Shown here: piece after piece, positions 1 through 9,187 of the stretch
Position numbering within the stretch: position 1 is the stretch's first letter
Layout: each line of letters begins with the position of its first letter
Assembly: GCF_030811655.1 (NCBI RefSeq)
Contig: NZ_JAUSRE010000001.1
Span: 186,001-250,000, forward strand
DNA length: 64,000 nt
Origin: Pseudarthrobacter enclensis
Lineage (GTDB): Bacteria; Actinomycetota; Actinomycetes; Actinomycetales; Micrococcaceae
Reading direction: 5' to 3'
Made by a program: the position numbers and the translations under genes
Notes under the pieces: model-generated
What the model was told of the DNA's origin: nothing
The model's database searches: none
Seen by the model: the letters and a program-made list of their open reading frames with translations, nothing else

Positions 1-906
1 GGTACCTGCGGCGGCTCCCATAACGGTGCCGCCGGCAGCACCGGCCCCCGGCCGGGTCAGCGACTTCAGCTGCTCCGGCACCGGAGCGTCCTCCCAGGGA
101 GTACCGGACAGGTCGGGCAATCCGAGCAGGCGCTGGGCTGCGGCGTTGAAGACGCTGATCCGCCCGTCGGCACTCACGCCGATGACGCCGTCGTCCACGC
201 CCTGCAGTACGGCAACCTGGTCGTGGACCAGCGTGCTGATCTCCTCAGGCTCCAGGCCCAGGGTGAGGCGCTGCAGGCGCCGGCGCAGCAGGAAGGACCC
301 CAGGACCCCCGCCAGCAGGGCTCCGGCGGCCGTCAGCGCCACCGGCCCGATATCCCGCGCCACGCTTTGGGCGACGGTCTCCATGGAATAGCCCACGCTG
401 ACCTCGCCCACCACCGTCGCCGTGCCCGGAGCGTACACCGGAACCTTTGCCCCCGCGGAAGGGCCCAGGGTCCCGGTGTTCCGGGTGGTGATCTCCTGCC
501 CGGACAACGCCTCGGTCGGGTCGGTGCTGACCTTCCCGCCGAGCCGCTGGGGGTCGGGATGCGCCAGCCGGATGCCGGTTTCGTCGGTGATCACCACGAA
601 CAGTGCGCCCGTCCGGGTCCGCGCTGCCTCGGCGGACTCCTGCAGGGGGCCGGCCAGAAGCTCCGCGGGCGGGGGAGTGCCGGGCTGTTCACTGATGGCC
701 AGCACGTCCGCCCGGACCTCGGGATCGGAAGCAACGGTGCGGGCCAGCGTCAGTGCCTGGTTTTCGGCGTCGCTGCCCACCCGGTCGTAGGTCAGCCAGG
801 CATGGACGGCGGCGCTGAGCAGCACTACCAGAAGAACCACGGCCAGCTGGAGCAGGAGCGTCTGGGTGGAAAACCGCAGCGGCGGCCGGGGCACGGAACG
901 CTGCAT
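1..906 (-). CDS. CitA/DcuS-type sensor histidine kinase, 3' part cut by window edge
   Basis: Open from ATG at 906 to the left edge without a stop (302 codons seen). Residues 17-36 form a first membrane segment, 37-185 an extracytoplasmic sensor domain, 188-207 a second membrane segment, and a PAS-like region starts near 230. The sensor domain carries ETGIRLAHPDP followed by LGGK, which matches the ligand-binding signature of CitA/DcuS sensors (R..HP....G). The catalytic kinase domain lies outside the window. It is divergent from a CitMHS citrate transporter, so it most likely senses citrate or another di/tricarboxylate and controls that gene through a response regulator beyond the edge. Family is clear; the ligand is inferred from context. 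Confidence 0.85.
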   Translation of the reverse strand, partial: MQRSVPRPPLRFSTQTLLLQLAVVLLVVLLSAAVHAWLTYDRVGSDAENQALTLARTVASDPEVRADVLAISEQPGTPPPAELLAGPLQESAEAARTRTGALFVVITDETGIRLAHPDPQRLGGKVSTDPTEALSGQEITTRNTGTLGPSAGAKVPVYAPGTATVVGEVSVGYSMETVAQSVARDIGPVALTAAGALLAGVLGSFLLRRRLQRLTLGLEPEEISTLVHDQVAVLQGVDDGVIGVSADGRISVFNAAAQRLLGLPDLSGTPWEDAPVPEQLKSLTRPGAGAAGGTVMGAAAGT

Positions 907-973
907 TCATCCTCCTTGACGGGTACTGCGTGACGGTAGCGGGCGGGCGGCCTCCAGCGCGAAAAAGCTGCGT

Positions 974-1065
974 GAGCACAATGAGCAAAATGCTCCCAAC
1001 AAGCAGTATGCCAATCAATTAAGCCAAAGGCACCGCCGTGACGCCCGCCACCCTACAGTCTGTAG
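974..1065. promoter_or_regulatory. Divergent citM/sensor-kinase control region with repeats
   Basis: Between the divergent starts lie a 9-bp direct repeat (GAGCACAAT at 974-982, GAGCAAAAT at 983-991) whose second copy ends in a GAGCA-AAA-TGCTC inverted repeat (983-995), and a perfect palindrome CTACAG-T-CTGTAG (1053-1065). TACAGT at 1054-1059 could be a -10 element for the transporter. The repeats are plausible sites for the response regulator of the adjacent CitA-type kinase. Binding is inferred, the repeats are seen directly. Confidence 0.45.
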
Positions 1066-1110
1066 CACGCATCACAACGCTGTGGTGCTGTTCACAAGAA
1101 GGAGCCGGCT

Positions 1111-2598
1111 GTGCTGGTAATACTTGGATTCGCCATGATCGCGGTTTTCATGGTGCTGATCATGACGAAGAAGTTGACGCCAGTGCTGGCGCTGATCATC
1201 GTCCCTACTGTTTTTGGTCTTTTCGCCGGTGCCGGCCTGGGTATCGGCGACATGGTGATGGACTCCATGAAGTCCATGACCTCCACCGCGGCCCTGCTGA
1301 TGTTCGCCATCATCTACTTCGGCCTGATGATTGACGTCGGGCTCTTTGACCCGCTGGTGAAGTTCATCCTCCGCAAGCTGGGCAACGACCCCGCCAAGGT
1401 TGTCCTGGGCACTGCCATCCTGGCCGCCGCCGTATCCCTGGACGGCGACGGATCCACCACCTTCATCCTCACCACCGCGGCCATGCTGCCCGTCTACCTG
1501 CGCCTGAAGATGAGCCCCGTAGTCCTCACCTGCGTGGCCGGCCTGGCCAACGGCACCATGAACATCCTGCCCTGGGGCGGCCCCACGGCCCGCGCCGCCA
1601 CCGCGCTCAAGATCGACGTCAACGACGTCTTCGTCCCCATGATCCCGTCCCTCGTCGCCGGCCTGGTGGTCGTCTTCGCCTTCTCCTGGCTGCTGGGCCT
1701 GCAGGAACGCAACCGCCTCCGCGCCACCGCTCCCGAAATCTGGGGCGTCCCGGACACTGCAGCAGAGTTCGACGGCGGCACCTCCACCGGTGGTTCGCTC
1801 GCCGGCGGCACGGCGTCCGGCACCGGACGCAAGGGCGGCAACCCTGGCGGAGCAGCCCCCGCCGTCGACCGTTCCCCGGCAGGAACCTCGGTGGCCGTGC
1901 TGGAGCATACCGACTCCCTTGCTGAGGACAGCGGCACCGGACTCGCCGACACCGCCCTCGATCCCAACCGCAGCACCCTGCGCCCCAAGCTGTTCTGGTT
2001 CAACCTCGCCCTGACCGTCGCGGTCATGGTGGTCCTCGTGGCCAATGTCATTCCGCTGCCGTTCGTCTTCATGGTTGGCGCCGCGATCGCCCTGCTGGTC
2101 AACTTCCCCAGGGTCAAGGACCAGGGCGCCCAGCTGATCGCCCACGCACCGTCCATCGTCGCCGTGGTCAGCATGGTCATGGCGGCCGCAGTGCTCACCG
2201 GCGTCCTCAAGGGCACCGGCATGGTCGGGGCAATGTCCGCCTGGCTGGTCCAGATCATCCCGTCCTCCATGGGTCCGTTCATGGCCGTCCTCACCGGCGT
2301 CCTCAGCATCCCCATGACGTTCTTCATGAGCAATGACGCCTTCTACTTCGGCGTCCTGCCGGTGCTCAGCGAGACCGCCGCCCACTACGGTGTCGGCGCC
2401 GCGGACATGGCCCGCGCCTCCATCACCGGCCAGCCGTTCCACCTCCAGAGCCCGCTGGTTCCGGCCATCCTGCTCCTGGTGTCGCTGGCGAAGGTGGACC
2501 TCGGTGACCACCACAAGAAGGTCCTGTGGCGCACCGCCGTCATTTCGCTGGTAATGCTTGGTGTCGGCATGCTGACCGGAGCCATTGGTATCGGTTAG
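1111..2598 (+). CDS. citM: CitMHS-family citrate:cation symporter
   Basis: A 495-residue, mostly hydrophobic membrane protein that should import citrate complexed with a divalent metal (Mg2+ or Ca2+ type) driven by protons. The first 200 residues hold the conserved family segments, including LDGDGSTTFILTTAAMLP and NILPWGGPTARA, and the C-terminal half has MSNDAFYFGVLPVL. A hydrophilic Gly/Ser/Thr-rich loop at about residues 205-300 between the two membrane halves makes it longer than typical CitM proteins (about 430 residues). GTG start at 1111 preceded by AGAAGGAG at 1097-1104. Divergent from a CitA-like sensor, which supports the citrate assignment. The exact metal cannot be told from sequence. 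Confidence 0.9.
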   Translation: MLVILGFAMIAVFMVLIMTKKLTPVLALIIVPTVFGLFAGAGLGIGDMVMDSMKSMTSTAALLMFAIIYFGLMIDVGLFDPLVKFILRKLGNDPAKVVLGTAILAAAVSLDGDGSTTFILTTAAMLPVYLRLKMSPVVLTCVAGLANGTMNILPWGGPTARAATALKIDVNDVFVPMIPSLVAGLVVVFAFSWLLGLQERNRLRATAPEIWGVPDTAAEFDGGTSTGGSLAGGTASGTGRKGGNPGGAAPAVDRSPAGTSVAVLEHTDSLAEDSGTGLADTALDPNRSTLRPKLFWFNLALTVAVMVVLVANVIPLPFVFMVGAAIALLVNFPRVKDQGAQLIAHAPSIVAVVSMVMAAAVLTGVLKGTGMVGAMSAWLVQIIPSSMGPFMAVLTGVLSIPMTFFMSNDAFYFGVLPVLSETAAHYGVGAADMARASITGQPFHLQSPLVPAILLLVSLAKVDLGDHHKKVLWRTAVISLVMLGVGMLTGAIGIG

Positions 2599-2649
2599 TC
2601 TGTAGCTGCCCGTGCTCCTGTCCCCGCGGCAGGATGCGGGTATCGAAGG

Positions 2650-2687
2650 TGCCCGTCTGACGCCCGCTGGGGGATGTCAGACGGGCA
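2650..2687 (+). terminator. Hairpin terminator after citM
   Basis: Perfect 12-bp stem, TGCCCGTCTGAC (2650-2661) and GTCAGACGGGCA (2676-2687), with a 14-nt loop. Only a short T run follows, so termination may be weak or partly Rho-assisted. It separates citM from gatC. Confidence 0.6.
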
Positions 2688-2702
2688 TCTGCGTTTCCCC
2701 AC

Positions 2703-2708
2703 TAGACT
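2703..2708 (+). promoter_or_regulatory. -10 element of gatCAB promoter
   Basis: TAGACT sits 38 nt before the gatC start and just after the citM terminator, with the GCAGGGGAG ribosome site following at 2733-2741. It fits the actinobacterial TAnnnT consensus; no convincing -35 was found. Confidence 0.45.
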
Positions 2709-2745
2709 GGATCGGAAAACAATTCGAACTTTGCAGGGGAGATCC

Positions 2746-3042
2746 ATGGCTGCGATCAACCGTGACGACGTCGCGCATCTTGCGCGGCTCGCTCACATCG
2801 AGATGAGTGCCGAAGAGCTGGACAGGATGGCCGGCGAGCTCGCCGTCATCGTCGATTCGGTGAAGTCCGTCAGCGAGGCCGCGGGGGACGACGTGCCCGC
2901 CACCTCGCACCCCATTCCGCTGACCAACGTGTTCCGCGAGGACGTCGTGGGCCACACCTTCACGGCGGAACAGGCACTCTCCGGCGCCCCGGACTCCGAT
3001 GAGAACCGTTTCAAGGTCCCCGCCATCCTGGATGAGGCATAA
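2746..3042 (+). CDS. gatC: Asp-tRNA(Asn)/Glu-tRNA(Gln) amidotransferase subunit C
   Basis: A 98-residue protein, the usual length for GatC, the small linker that wraps around GatA and GatB in the transamidosome. The start [20 protein letters not shown] is the family's N-terminal signature, and the C-terminus ([13 protein letters not shown]) is also canonical. ATG at 2746 is chosen because GCAGGGGAG lies 5 nt upstream and the protein then begins at the conserved region. Two bases separate it from gatA, so the three gat genes form one operon. Confidence 0.97.
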   Translation: MAAINRDDVAHLARLAHIEMSAEELDRMAGELAVIVDSVKSVSEAAGDDVPATSHPIPLTNVFREDVVGHTFTAEQALSGAPDSDENRFKVPAILDEA

Positions 3043-3044
3043 CC

Positions 3045-4607
3045 ATGACTGAACAGAACATCAGCGCCGATACCCTGATCCGCCTGTCTGCAGCGCAGCT
3101 CGCCGAGAAACTGCGTGCCGGCGAGGTCACCGCCGTCGAAGCAACCCAGGCCTACCTGGACCGGATCGCCGCCGTGGACGGCAAGGTCAATGCCTTCCTG
3201 CACATCAACGCCGAGGAAGCGCTCGCCGTTGCTGCGGAAGTCGATGCCATCCGCGCCGCCGGCGGAGCGGAAGCCGAAGCCCTGCACTTCCTGGCCGGCG
3301 TTCCCATCGCCGTCAAGGACCTTATTGTCACCATCGGCCAGCCCACCACCGCCGGATCGAAAATCCTCGAAGGCTGGCACAGCCCGTACGACGCCACCGT
3401 CGTCGAGCGCCTGCGCGCGGCCAAGATGCCGATCCTGGGCAAGACCAACCTCGACGAATTCGCCATGGGCTCCTCCACGGAGCACTCGGCCTACGGCCCC
3501 ACCCGCAACCCCTGGGACCTGGACCGGATCCCCGGCGGCTCCGGCGGCGGTTCCGCTGCCGCCGTTGCCGCCTTCGAAGCGCCCCTGGCCCTGGGCACGG
3601 ACACCGGTGGTTCCATCCGCCAGCCCGGCGCCGTCACCGGCACCGTGGGCGTGAAGCCCACTTACGGCAGCGTCTCCCGCTACGGCGCCATCGCCATGGC
3701 CTCCTCACTGGACCAGATCGGCCCCGTTACCCGGACCGTCCTGGACTCCGCCCTGCTGCACCAGGTCATCGGCGGCCACGACCCCCGCGATTCCACCTCC
3801 CTGCCGGACCCGCTGGCGGACCTCGTCGCCGCCGCGAAGACCGGCAGCGTTGAGGGGCTCCGCATTGGCATCATCAAGGAACTGCACGGCGAGGGCTACC
3901 AGGCCGGCGTCGAAAACCGCTTCAATGATGCCCTGGCGCTGCTCAAGGACGCGGGCGCGGAGATCGTGGAGGTCTCCTGCCCCAACTTCCAGTACGCCCT
4001 GGGCGCCTATTACCTGATCATGCCGTCCGAGGCCTCCTCCAACCTGGCCAAGTTCGACGGCGTCCGGTACGGCCTGCGCGTCCTCCCCGAAGAGGGTCCC
4101 ATGACGATTGAACGCGTCATGGGTGCCACCCGCGCCGCCGGCTTCGGGGACGAGGTCAAGCGCCGCATCATCCTGGGCACCTACGCCCTGTCCGCCGGCT
4201 ACTACGACGCCTACTACGGCTCCGCTCAGAAAGTCCGCACCCTGGTCCAGCGGGACTTCGAGGCCGCCTTCGCGCAGGCCGACGTCCTGATCTCGCCCAC
4301 CGCCCCCACCACGGCGTTCCCGCTCGGCGAAAAACTGGACGATCCGCTGGCCATGTACCTGAACGACGTCGCCACCATCCCCGCCAACCTCGCCGGCGTG
4401 CCCGGCCTGTCGCTGCCCGGCGGCCTCGCGGATGAGGACGGGCTGCCAGTCGGCATCCAGTTGCTGGCCCCGGCCCGCGAGGACGCCCGACTGTACCGGG
4501 TGGGTGCGGTCCTGGAATCGCTGCTCGAAGCCAAGTGGGGCGGCCCGCTGCTGGCCCAGGCGCCCGACCTTGCCGCTGAATCCCTCGAAACCCAGGAGGC
4601 AAAATAA
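3045..4607 (+). CDS. gatA: Asp-tRNA(Asn)/Glu-tRNA(Gln) amidotransferase subunit A
   Basis: 520-residue amidase-signature enzyme that hydrolyses glutamine and hands ammonia to GatB. The Ser-cisSer-Lys triad is visible: Lys91 in [10 protein letters not shown], Ser166 in [13 protein letters not shown] and the nucleophile Ser190 in [13 protein letters not shown]; the 75- and 24-residue spacings agree with characterised GatA proteins. The tRNA/complex-interacting C-terminus ([23 protein letters not shown]) is intact. Its TAA overlaps the gatB ATG by one base, indicating translational coupling. No sign of damage. Confidence 0.98.
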   Translation: MTEQNISADTLIRLSAAQLAEKLRAGEVTAVEATQAYLDRIAAVDGKVNAFLHINAEEALAVAAEVDAIRAAGGAEAEALHFLAGVPIAVKDLIVTIGQPTTAGSKILEGWHSPYDATVVERLRAAKMPILGKTNLDEFAMGSSTEHSAYGPTRNPWDLDRIPGGSGGGSAAAVAAFEAPLALGTDTGGSIRQPGAVTGTVGVKPTYGSVSRYGAIAMASSLDQIGPVTRTVLDSALLHQVIGGHDPRDSTSLPDPLADLVAAAKTGSVEGLRIGIIKELHGEGYQAGVENRFNDALALLKDAGAEIVEVSCPNFQYALGAYYLIMPSEASSNLAKFDGVRYGLRVLPEEGPMTIERVMGATRAAGFGDEVKRRIILGTYALSAGYYDAYYGSAQKVRTLVQRDFEAAFAQADVLISPTAPTTAFPLGEKLDDPLAMYLNDVATIPANLAGVPGLSLPGGLADEDGLPVGIQLLAPAREDARLYRVGAVLESLLEAKWGGPLLAQAPDLAAESLETQEAK

Positions 4608-6115
4608 TGAGCACCGACGAAATCCTGAGCTTCGATGAGGCCATGGAGAAGTACGATCCCGTCCTGGGGTTCGAGGTCCACGTGGAGCTCAACACCAAGA
4701 CCAAGATGTTCTCCTCCGCGCCCAACGTCTTTGGCGACGAGCCCAACACGAACGTCAATGAGGTGGACCTGGGAATGCCCGGTGTCCTGCCCGTGGTGAA
4801 CAAGACCGCCGTGGAGTCCTCCATCAAGATCGGCCTGGCGCTGAACTGCAAGATCGCCGAATCCTGCCGCTTTGCACGGAAGAACTACTTCTACCCGGAC
4901 ACCCCCAAGAACTTCCAGACCTCCCAGTACGACGAGCCCATCGCGTACGACGGCTACCTGGATATCGAGCTGGAAGACGGCACCGTATTCCGCGTGGAGA
5001 TCGAACGCGCACACATGGAGGAGGACGCCGGCAAGCTGACCCACATGGGCGGGGCTACGGGCCGCATCCACGGCGCCGACTTCTCCCTGGTGGATTACAA
5101 CCGCGCTGGCGTTCCGCTGGTGGAAATCGTTACCAAGCCCATCGAGGGCGCGGGTTCCCGCGCCCCGGAACTGGCCAAGGCCTACGTGGCCGCCATCCGG
5201 GAAATCGTGAAGAACCTGGGCGTGTCCGACGCGCGCATGGAACGCGGCAACGTCCGCTGCGACGCCAACGTGTCGCTCCGCCCGCACGGCCGCGAACGTT
5301 TTGGCATCCGGTCGGAAACCAAGAACGTGAACTCGCTGCGCGCCGTCGAACACGCCGTCCGCTACGAGATCCAGCGCCACGCAGCCGTACTGGACTCCGG
5401 CAACCCGGTTGTCCAGGAGACCCGGCACTGGCACGAGGACACCCGCACCACAACGTCGGGCCGGCCCAAGTCAGACGCCGACGACTACCGCTACTTCCCG
5501 GAACCGGACCTGGTCCCCGTGGTTGCGTCCCGCGAATGGGTCGAGGAACTGCGCGCCACCCTGCCTGAACCTCCGGCTGAGCGCCGCAAGCGCCTCAAGG
5601 CGGACTGGGGCTACTCCGACCTGGAGTTCCGCGACGTGGTGAACGCCGGCGTCCTGGACGAGATCGAGGAAACCATCGCCGCCGGTGCCTCCGCTTCAGT
5701 GGCCCGCAAGTGGTGGATGGGCGAGATCGTGGGCCGCGCCAAGGCCGCCGACGTTGACCCCGGCCAGCTGGGCGTCAGCCCCGCCACCGTTGTGGAGCTG
5801 AGCCGCATGGTGGAAGCCGGCAAGATCAACAACAAGATGGCCTCCCAGGTCCTGGACGGCGTACTCGCCGGCGAGGGCACCCCGGAAGAGATCGTCGAAA
5901 AGCGCGGCCTGGCGGTCGTGTCCGACGACGGTCCCCTCCTGGAAGCCATCGATGCCGCCCTCGCAGCCCAGCCCGACGTGGCGGACAGGATCCGCGGCGG
6001 CAAGGTACAGGCCATCGGCGCCATCGTGGGCGCGGTCATGAAGGCCACCCGCGGCCAGGCCGACGCCGTCCGCGTCCGGGAACTCATCCTGGAGAAGCTG
6101 GGCGTCACGGTCTAG
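4607..6115 (+). CDS. gatB: Asp-tRNA(Asn)/Glu-tRNA(Gln) amidotransferase subunit B
   Basis: 502 residues, full length for GatB, which phosphorylates mischarged Glu-tRNA(Gln) or Asp-tRNA(Asn) and amidates it with ammonia from GatA. It shows the cradle-domain signatures [32 protein letters not shown] and [18 protein letters not shown], and the C-terminal YqeY-like tail that binds the tRNA elbow ([30 protein letters not shown]). The complete gatCAB set suggests that Gln-tRNA, and possibly Asn-tRNA, is made by the indirect route here. Ends in front of a strong hairpin. Confidence 0.98.
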   Translation: MSTDEILSFDEAMEKYDPVLGFEVHVELNTKTKMFSSAPNVFGDEPNTNVNEVDLGMPGVLPVVNKTAVESSIKIGLALNCKIAESCRFARKNYFYPDTPKNFQTSQYDEPIAYDGYLDIELEDGTVFRVEIERAHMEEDAGKLTHMGGATGRIHGADFSLVDYNRAGVPLVEIVTKPIEGAGSRAPELAKAYVAAIREIVKNLGVSDARMERGNVRCDANVSLRPHGRERFGIRSETKNVNSLRAVEHAVRYEIQRHAAVLDSGNPVVQETRHWHEDTRTTTSGRPKSDADDYRYFPEPDLVPVVASREWVEELRATLPEPPAERRKRLKADWGYSDLEFRDVVNAGVLDEIEETIAAGASASVARKWWMGEIVGRAKAADVDPGQLGVSPATVVELSRMVEAGKINNKMASQVLDGVLAGEGTPEEIVEKRGLAVVSDDGPLLEAIDAALAAQPDVADRIRGGKVQAIGAIVGAVMKATRGQADAVRVRELILEKLGVTV

Positions 6116-6131
6116 CGTTTCCTACCCAACT

Positions 6132-6183
6132 GGGCCGCAGTAGATGCCGTTTTGAGCCCTCATAACGGCAATAACTGCGGCCC
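6132..6183 (+). repeat. Long compound hairpin after gatB, terminator or REP-like element
   Basis: Outer 10-bp perfect stem GGGCCGCAGT (6132-6141) with ACTGCGGCCC (6174-6183), a 3x3 internal loop, then an inner 7-bp stem TGCCGTT (6145-6151) with AACGGCA (6164-6170). There is no T tract on the plus side. It lies just after gatB and could end the operon, but its size and GC-rich clamp resemble an interspersed palindromic element. A second, longer hairpin at 16455-16506 shares the GGCCGC clamp and the GCCGTT core. Confidence 0.55.
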
Positions 6184-6319
6184 GGTTCGCTTTAAGTACT
6201 CAGGCGGCGCTCCCCAAAAGTACCCGTGGCTGCGGGCTCCTGGCGGACTTACACTTGAGCCCACAAGGCGCCGGTGCGACGGCGTGGAGTTGCGGCACGA
6301 GCGCGCGGGAGGGACAGCC

Positions 6320-7036
6320 ATGGCGGTCCGGGAGCCAATGAGGATGCGCAGGGTGGCGGTTGTGTGCGCGGTAGCCCTGGCACTGACCGGGACCGGGGCC
6401 GCGCTGGCATGGTCCGCCACAGTCACGGCCGCACCGACACCGTCGGCGTCACCCGCTCCGTCCCGATCGGCGCCGGGAAACTCCGGCAACGCTCCAGGAC
6501 ACAACAAACCCGGCAAAGTCCAGCGCGCCCAGCCCCTCCATGGGGAGGCCGTAGTCAAGAACCCGGACGGCACTTTCACCACCGAGCTGGAGCAGCAGGG
6601 GACCGTGGAGTCTGTGAGCGGCACCGCCATTACGGTCAGGAGCGAGGACGGCTTCTCCCAGACCTACACCGTCAACGGCAACACAAGAATCACCAGGCTT
6701 CCGGCCGCGGGCGCTGGTGGTTCGGGAGCAACGGCCAGCCCGGGAGCAACGGCCAGCCCGGGAGCAACGGCCAGCCCGGGCGCAGCGCCCACCCCGGGTG
6801 CAAAGGGCGACGACGGCAAGCGGCCCAAGGCGGCAGGCGGAACGATTGCCGACATTGCGGTTGGAGACACCGTGCGCATCTCCGGCGTCAAGGACGGGGA
6901 CAAAGCAACCGCCAATCGGATCGTCAAGGGCGCCGGCGGCGCCCCCGGCCTGGGACACAACCAGGGCTTGGGGCACGGTCAAGGCCTTGGACACAGGATG
7001 GGCAAGGGCAACGGCCAGGATGCCGAGGACTCGTAG
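6320..7036 (+). CDS. Secreted low-complexity protein with DUF5666-like segments
   Basis: 238 residues if started at ATG 6320 (GGGAGGGA lies upstream). A signal-peptide-like N-terminus (RRVAVVCAVALALTGTGAALA) is followed by a Pro/Ser-rich stretch, then a beta-rich segment (TVESVSGTAITVRSEDGF, TYTVNGNTRI) that resembles DUF5666 modules, a perfect tandem ATASPG repeat, a second similar segment (IADIAVGDTVRISGVKDG) and a Gly/His tail with GLGH repeats. I do not recognise a function. Likely exported and anchored or loosely attached to the wall. Codon use fits the neighbours. Confidence 0.6.
   Translation: MAVREPMRMRRVAVVCAVALALTGTGAALAWSATVTAAPTPSASPAPSRSAPGNSGNAPGHNKPGKVQRAQPLHGEAVVKNPDGTFTTELEQQGTVESVSGTAITVRSEDGFSQTYTVNGNTRITRLPAAGAGGSGATASPGATASPGATASPGAAPTPGAKGDDGKRPKAAGGTIADIAVGDTVRISGVKDGDKATANRIVKGAGGAPGLGHNQGLGHGQGLGHRMGKGNGQDAEDS
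6724..6777 (+). repeat. Three perfect 18-bp tandem repeats in coding sequence
   Basis: The unit GGGAGCAACGGCCAGCCC occurs three times in a row (6724, 6742, 6760) and encodes GATASP repeated. Perfect identity including third positions indicates recent slippage, so copy number may vary between strains. Confidence 0.9.
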
Positions 7037-7075
7037 CGCCCGGCAAGGACCCGCAGCCTCCCGCAGGCGCCGCGT

Positions 7076-7987
7076 TCAGCCCTGCTGCACCAGCCCTGCC
7101 ATGATGTCTTCCAACGCCTCGCAGACCATCACCACCGCCCTCCGCTTCAGGTTTTCCGGCCTGGCCAGCAGGTCGATCCTGCGGCGGGTGCTGATGCCTT
7201 CCAGCGGACGCAGCACGATGTCCGGGTTGAGGACCGGGCCTGCCGTGTACCTTGGCAGCAGCCCCACCACTCCGCCGGCGCCCACGAGGGCCGCGACCGT
7301 TGAATAGTCGTTGATGCGGTGAATGATGTTGGGGACCCGGCTGGAGACGGCAGCGATGGCGGACAGGACATCGGCGGGGGAGTACCCGGGGTGGCTGGTC
7401 ACCCACGCCTCGGCGCCGACATCGTCCGCGGTTACCGTGTCCCTCCGGGCCAGGGGGTGGTTGGCGGGCAGGGCGACGTCCAGGGGTTCGTGGGCCAGCG
7501 GGATCACGGCCACGCGGTCCGCGGGCCAGCGCGGGCTGTGGTCCATCCTGTGCGCGAGGACCAGGTCGTACCGTGCGGTCAGGGCGGGGAAGTCCTGCTG
7601 CGCGACGTCCTCGTCGGACAGTTCGATCCGGGGGTGCTCCGGCTGGTCCAGCATCCGGGCCAGCGGTGCAAACAGGGCCTGTCCCGCGCTGTGGAACCCG
7701 CTGACCGTCACCCTGCCGGCAGGGGAGCCATGGTAGGTGCCCAACGCACCCCGGGCTTCGGCCATGGCGCTGACGACGGCGGCCCCCGCGTCGGCAAGTA
7801 CCTGGCCCGCCTCGGTCAGTACCAGGTTCCGGCCCTCCTTGCGCGTCAGTGGAACGTCCACGGAGCGCTGCAGGTGTGCCAGTTGCTGGGAGACCGCCGA
7901 CGGCGTCACCATGAGGGTGTCGGCTACCGCCTTCACGCTTCCCAGGACGCCGAGTTCCCGCAGGATTTCAAGCTGATGAACCTCCAC
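7076..7987 (-). CDS. LysR-family transcriptional regulator
   Basis: 303 residues, the usual LysR length. The N-terminal winged helix-turn-helix is at about residues 3-62 (VADTLMVTPSAVSQQLAHLQ as recognition region), followed by a periplasmic-binding-like effector domain (GRVTVSGFHSAGQALFAPL onward). It is divergent from tdh-kbl across a 132-bp gap, so it probably controls threonine catabolism and itself. The gap contains partial repeats (CTTAGC near 8004 and GCTAAAG near 8045) but no clear operator. Effector unknown. Confidence 0.85.
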   Translation of the reverse strand: MEVHQLEILRELGVLGSVKAVADTLMVTPSAVSQQLAHLQRSVDVPLTRKEGRNLVLTEAGQVLADAGAAVVSAMAEARGALGTYHGSPAGRVTVSGFHSAGQALFAPLARMLDQPEHPRIELSDEDVAQQDFPALTARYDLVLAHRMDHSPRWPADRVAVIPLAHEPLDVALPANHPLARRDTVTADDVGAEAWVTSHPGYSPADVLSAIAAVSSRVPNIIHRINDYSTVAALVGAGGVVGLLPRYTAGPVLNPDIVLRPLEGISTRRRIDLLARPENLKRRAVVMVCEALEDIMAGLVQQG

Positions 7988-8119
7988 TAGCCCAGTCTAT
8001 CCCTTAGCTTTGCTACATCGTCGATTGAGAAGAATCCTGTTGTGCTAAAGCGTCGGCGGGGCTTCAATGAGGAGGAGACGCCGTTCCCCCCGTTATAGCT
8101 GCATGAAGTAAGGATGCCA

Positions 8120-9166
8120 ATGAAGGCCCTGTACAAGGCCGGCCCCCAGGCCGGTTTCGAACTCATAGACCGCCCCGAACCCCAGGCTGGCCCGGCGGAC
8201 GTGAAAATCCGGGTCATGACCACCGGTATTTGCGGCACTGATCTGCACATCCAGTCCTGGGACGCCTGGGCGCAGGGGATGATCGAAGCCCCCCTCATCG
8301 CCGGGCACGAGTTCTACGGCGAAGTGGTGGAAGTCGGCTGGGAGGTGCGTGACGTCAAGGTGGGCGACCGGGTTTCCGGCGAGGGCCACATCGTGTGCGG
8401 GATCTGCCGGAACTGTCGTGCGGGCCGCCGGCAGATGTGCATCCACACGGTCAGTGTGGGGGTGCAGCGCGACGGCGCCTTCGCCGAGTATGTGGTCATC
8501 CCCGAAACCAACGTCTGGGTCCACCATGACCCATCAGTCACACCCGAACTGGGCGCAATCTTCGACCCCTTCGGCAATGCTACGCATACGGCCCTGAGCT
8601 TTCCGCTCGTGGGGGAGGACGTGCTGATCACCGGTGCGGGTCCCATCGGCCTCATGGCCATCGCAGTGGCACGCCACGCAGGTGCGCGGAAGATCGCCAT
8701 CACGGACGTTTCCCGCCCCCGGCTGGAACTGGCCCGGCAGCTCGGTGCCGACCTTGCCATCGATGTCTCCACCACCCGCGTCCGCGACGCCCAGCGGGAG
8801 CTTGGCATGCGCGAAGGCTTCGACGTCGGAATGGAAATGTCCGGCCACCCCTCCGCCCTGCCTGAAATGATCGACAACATGAACCACGGCGGCCGGATCG
8901 CCATGCTGGGACTGCCCAGCCAGGAGATCACCATCGACTGGGGCAAGGTGGTCACCCATATGCTCACGCTCAAGGGCATCTACGGCCGCGAAATGTACGA
9001 AACCTGGTACGCCATGAGCGCCATGCTCTCCTCCAACCCCGTGCTGCACGCGGGAATTTCCGCTGTGGTGACGGACACGCTGCCGGCCACGGACTGGGAG
9101 AAGGGCTTTGAGATTGCCCGCAGCGGTGTTGGCGGAAAAGTAGTCCTCGACTGGACCCGACTGTAA
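8120..9166 (+). CDS. tdh: L-threonine 3-dehydrogenase
   Basis: 348-residue zinc medium-chain dehydrogenase oxidising L-threonine with NAD+ to 2-amino-3-ketobutyrate. It has the catalytic zinc ligands Cys38 and His63-Glu64 (GHEFYGEVV), the four structural-zinc cysteines at 93, 96, 99 and 107, the nucleotide fold GAGPIGLMA and the Tdh-specific segments [30 protein letters not shown] and [14 protein letters not shown] 8120 is preferred over ATG 8114 because TAAGGA (8109-8114) is then well spaced and the protein begins MKAL as in known Tdh. Followed 21 bp later by kbl. Confidence 0.96.
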   Translation: MKALYKAGPQAGFELIDRPEPQAGPADVKIRVMTTGICGTDLHIQSWDAWAQGMIEAPLIAGHEFYGEVVEVGWEVRDVKVGDRVSGEGHIVCGICRNCRAGRRQMCIHTVSVGVQRDGAFAEYVVIPETNVWVHHDPSVTPELGAIFDPFGNATHTALSFPLVGEDVLITGAGPIGLMAIAVARHAGARKIAITDVSRPRLELARQLGADLAIDVSTTRVRDAQRELGMREGFDVGMEMSGHPSALPEMIDNMNHGGRIAMLGLPSQEITIDWGKVVTHMLTLKGIYGREMYETWYAMSAMLSSNPVLHAGISAVVTDTLPATDWEKGFEIARSGVGGKVVLDWTRL

Positions 9167-9187
9167 GACGCGACGGTAAGGAAACCC

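Noticed and set aside
1072..2514. A 480-residue minus-strand frame rich in His, Gly and Asp opposite citM
   Set aside because: Composition is that of a reversed transporter gene; no start signals or domain.
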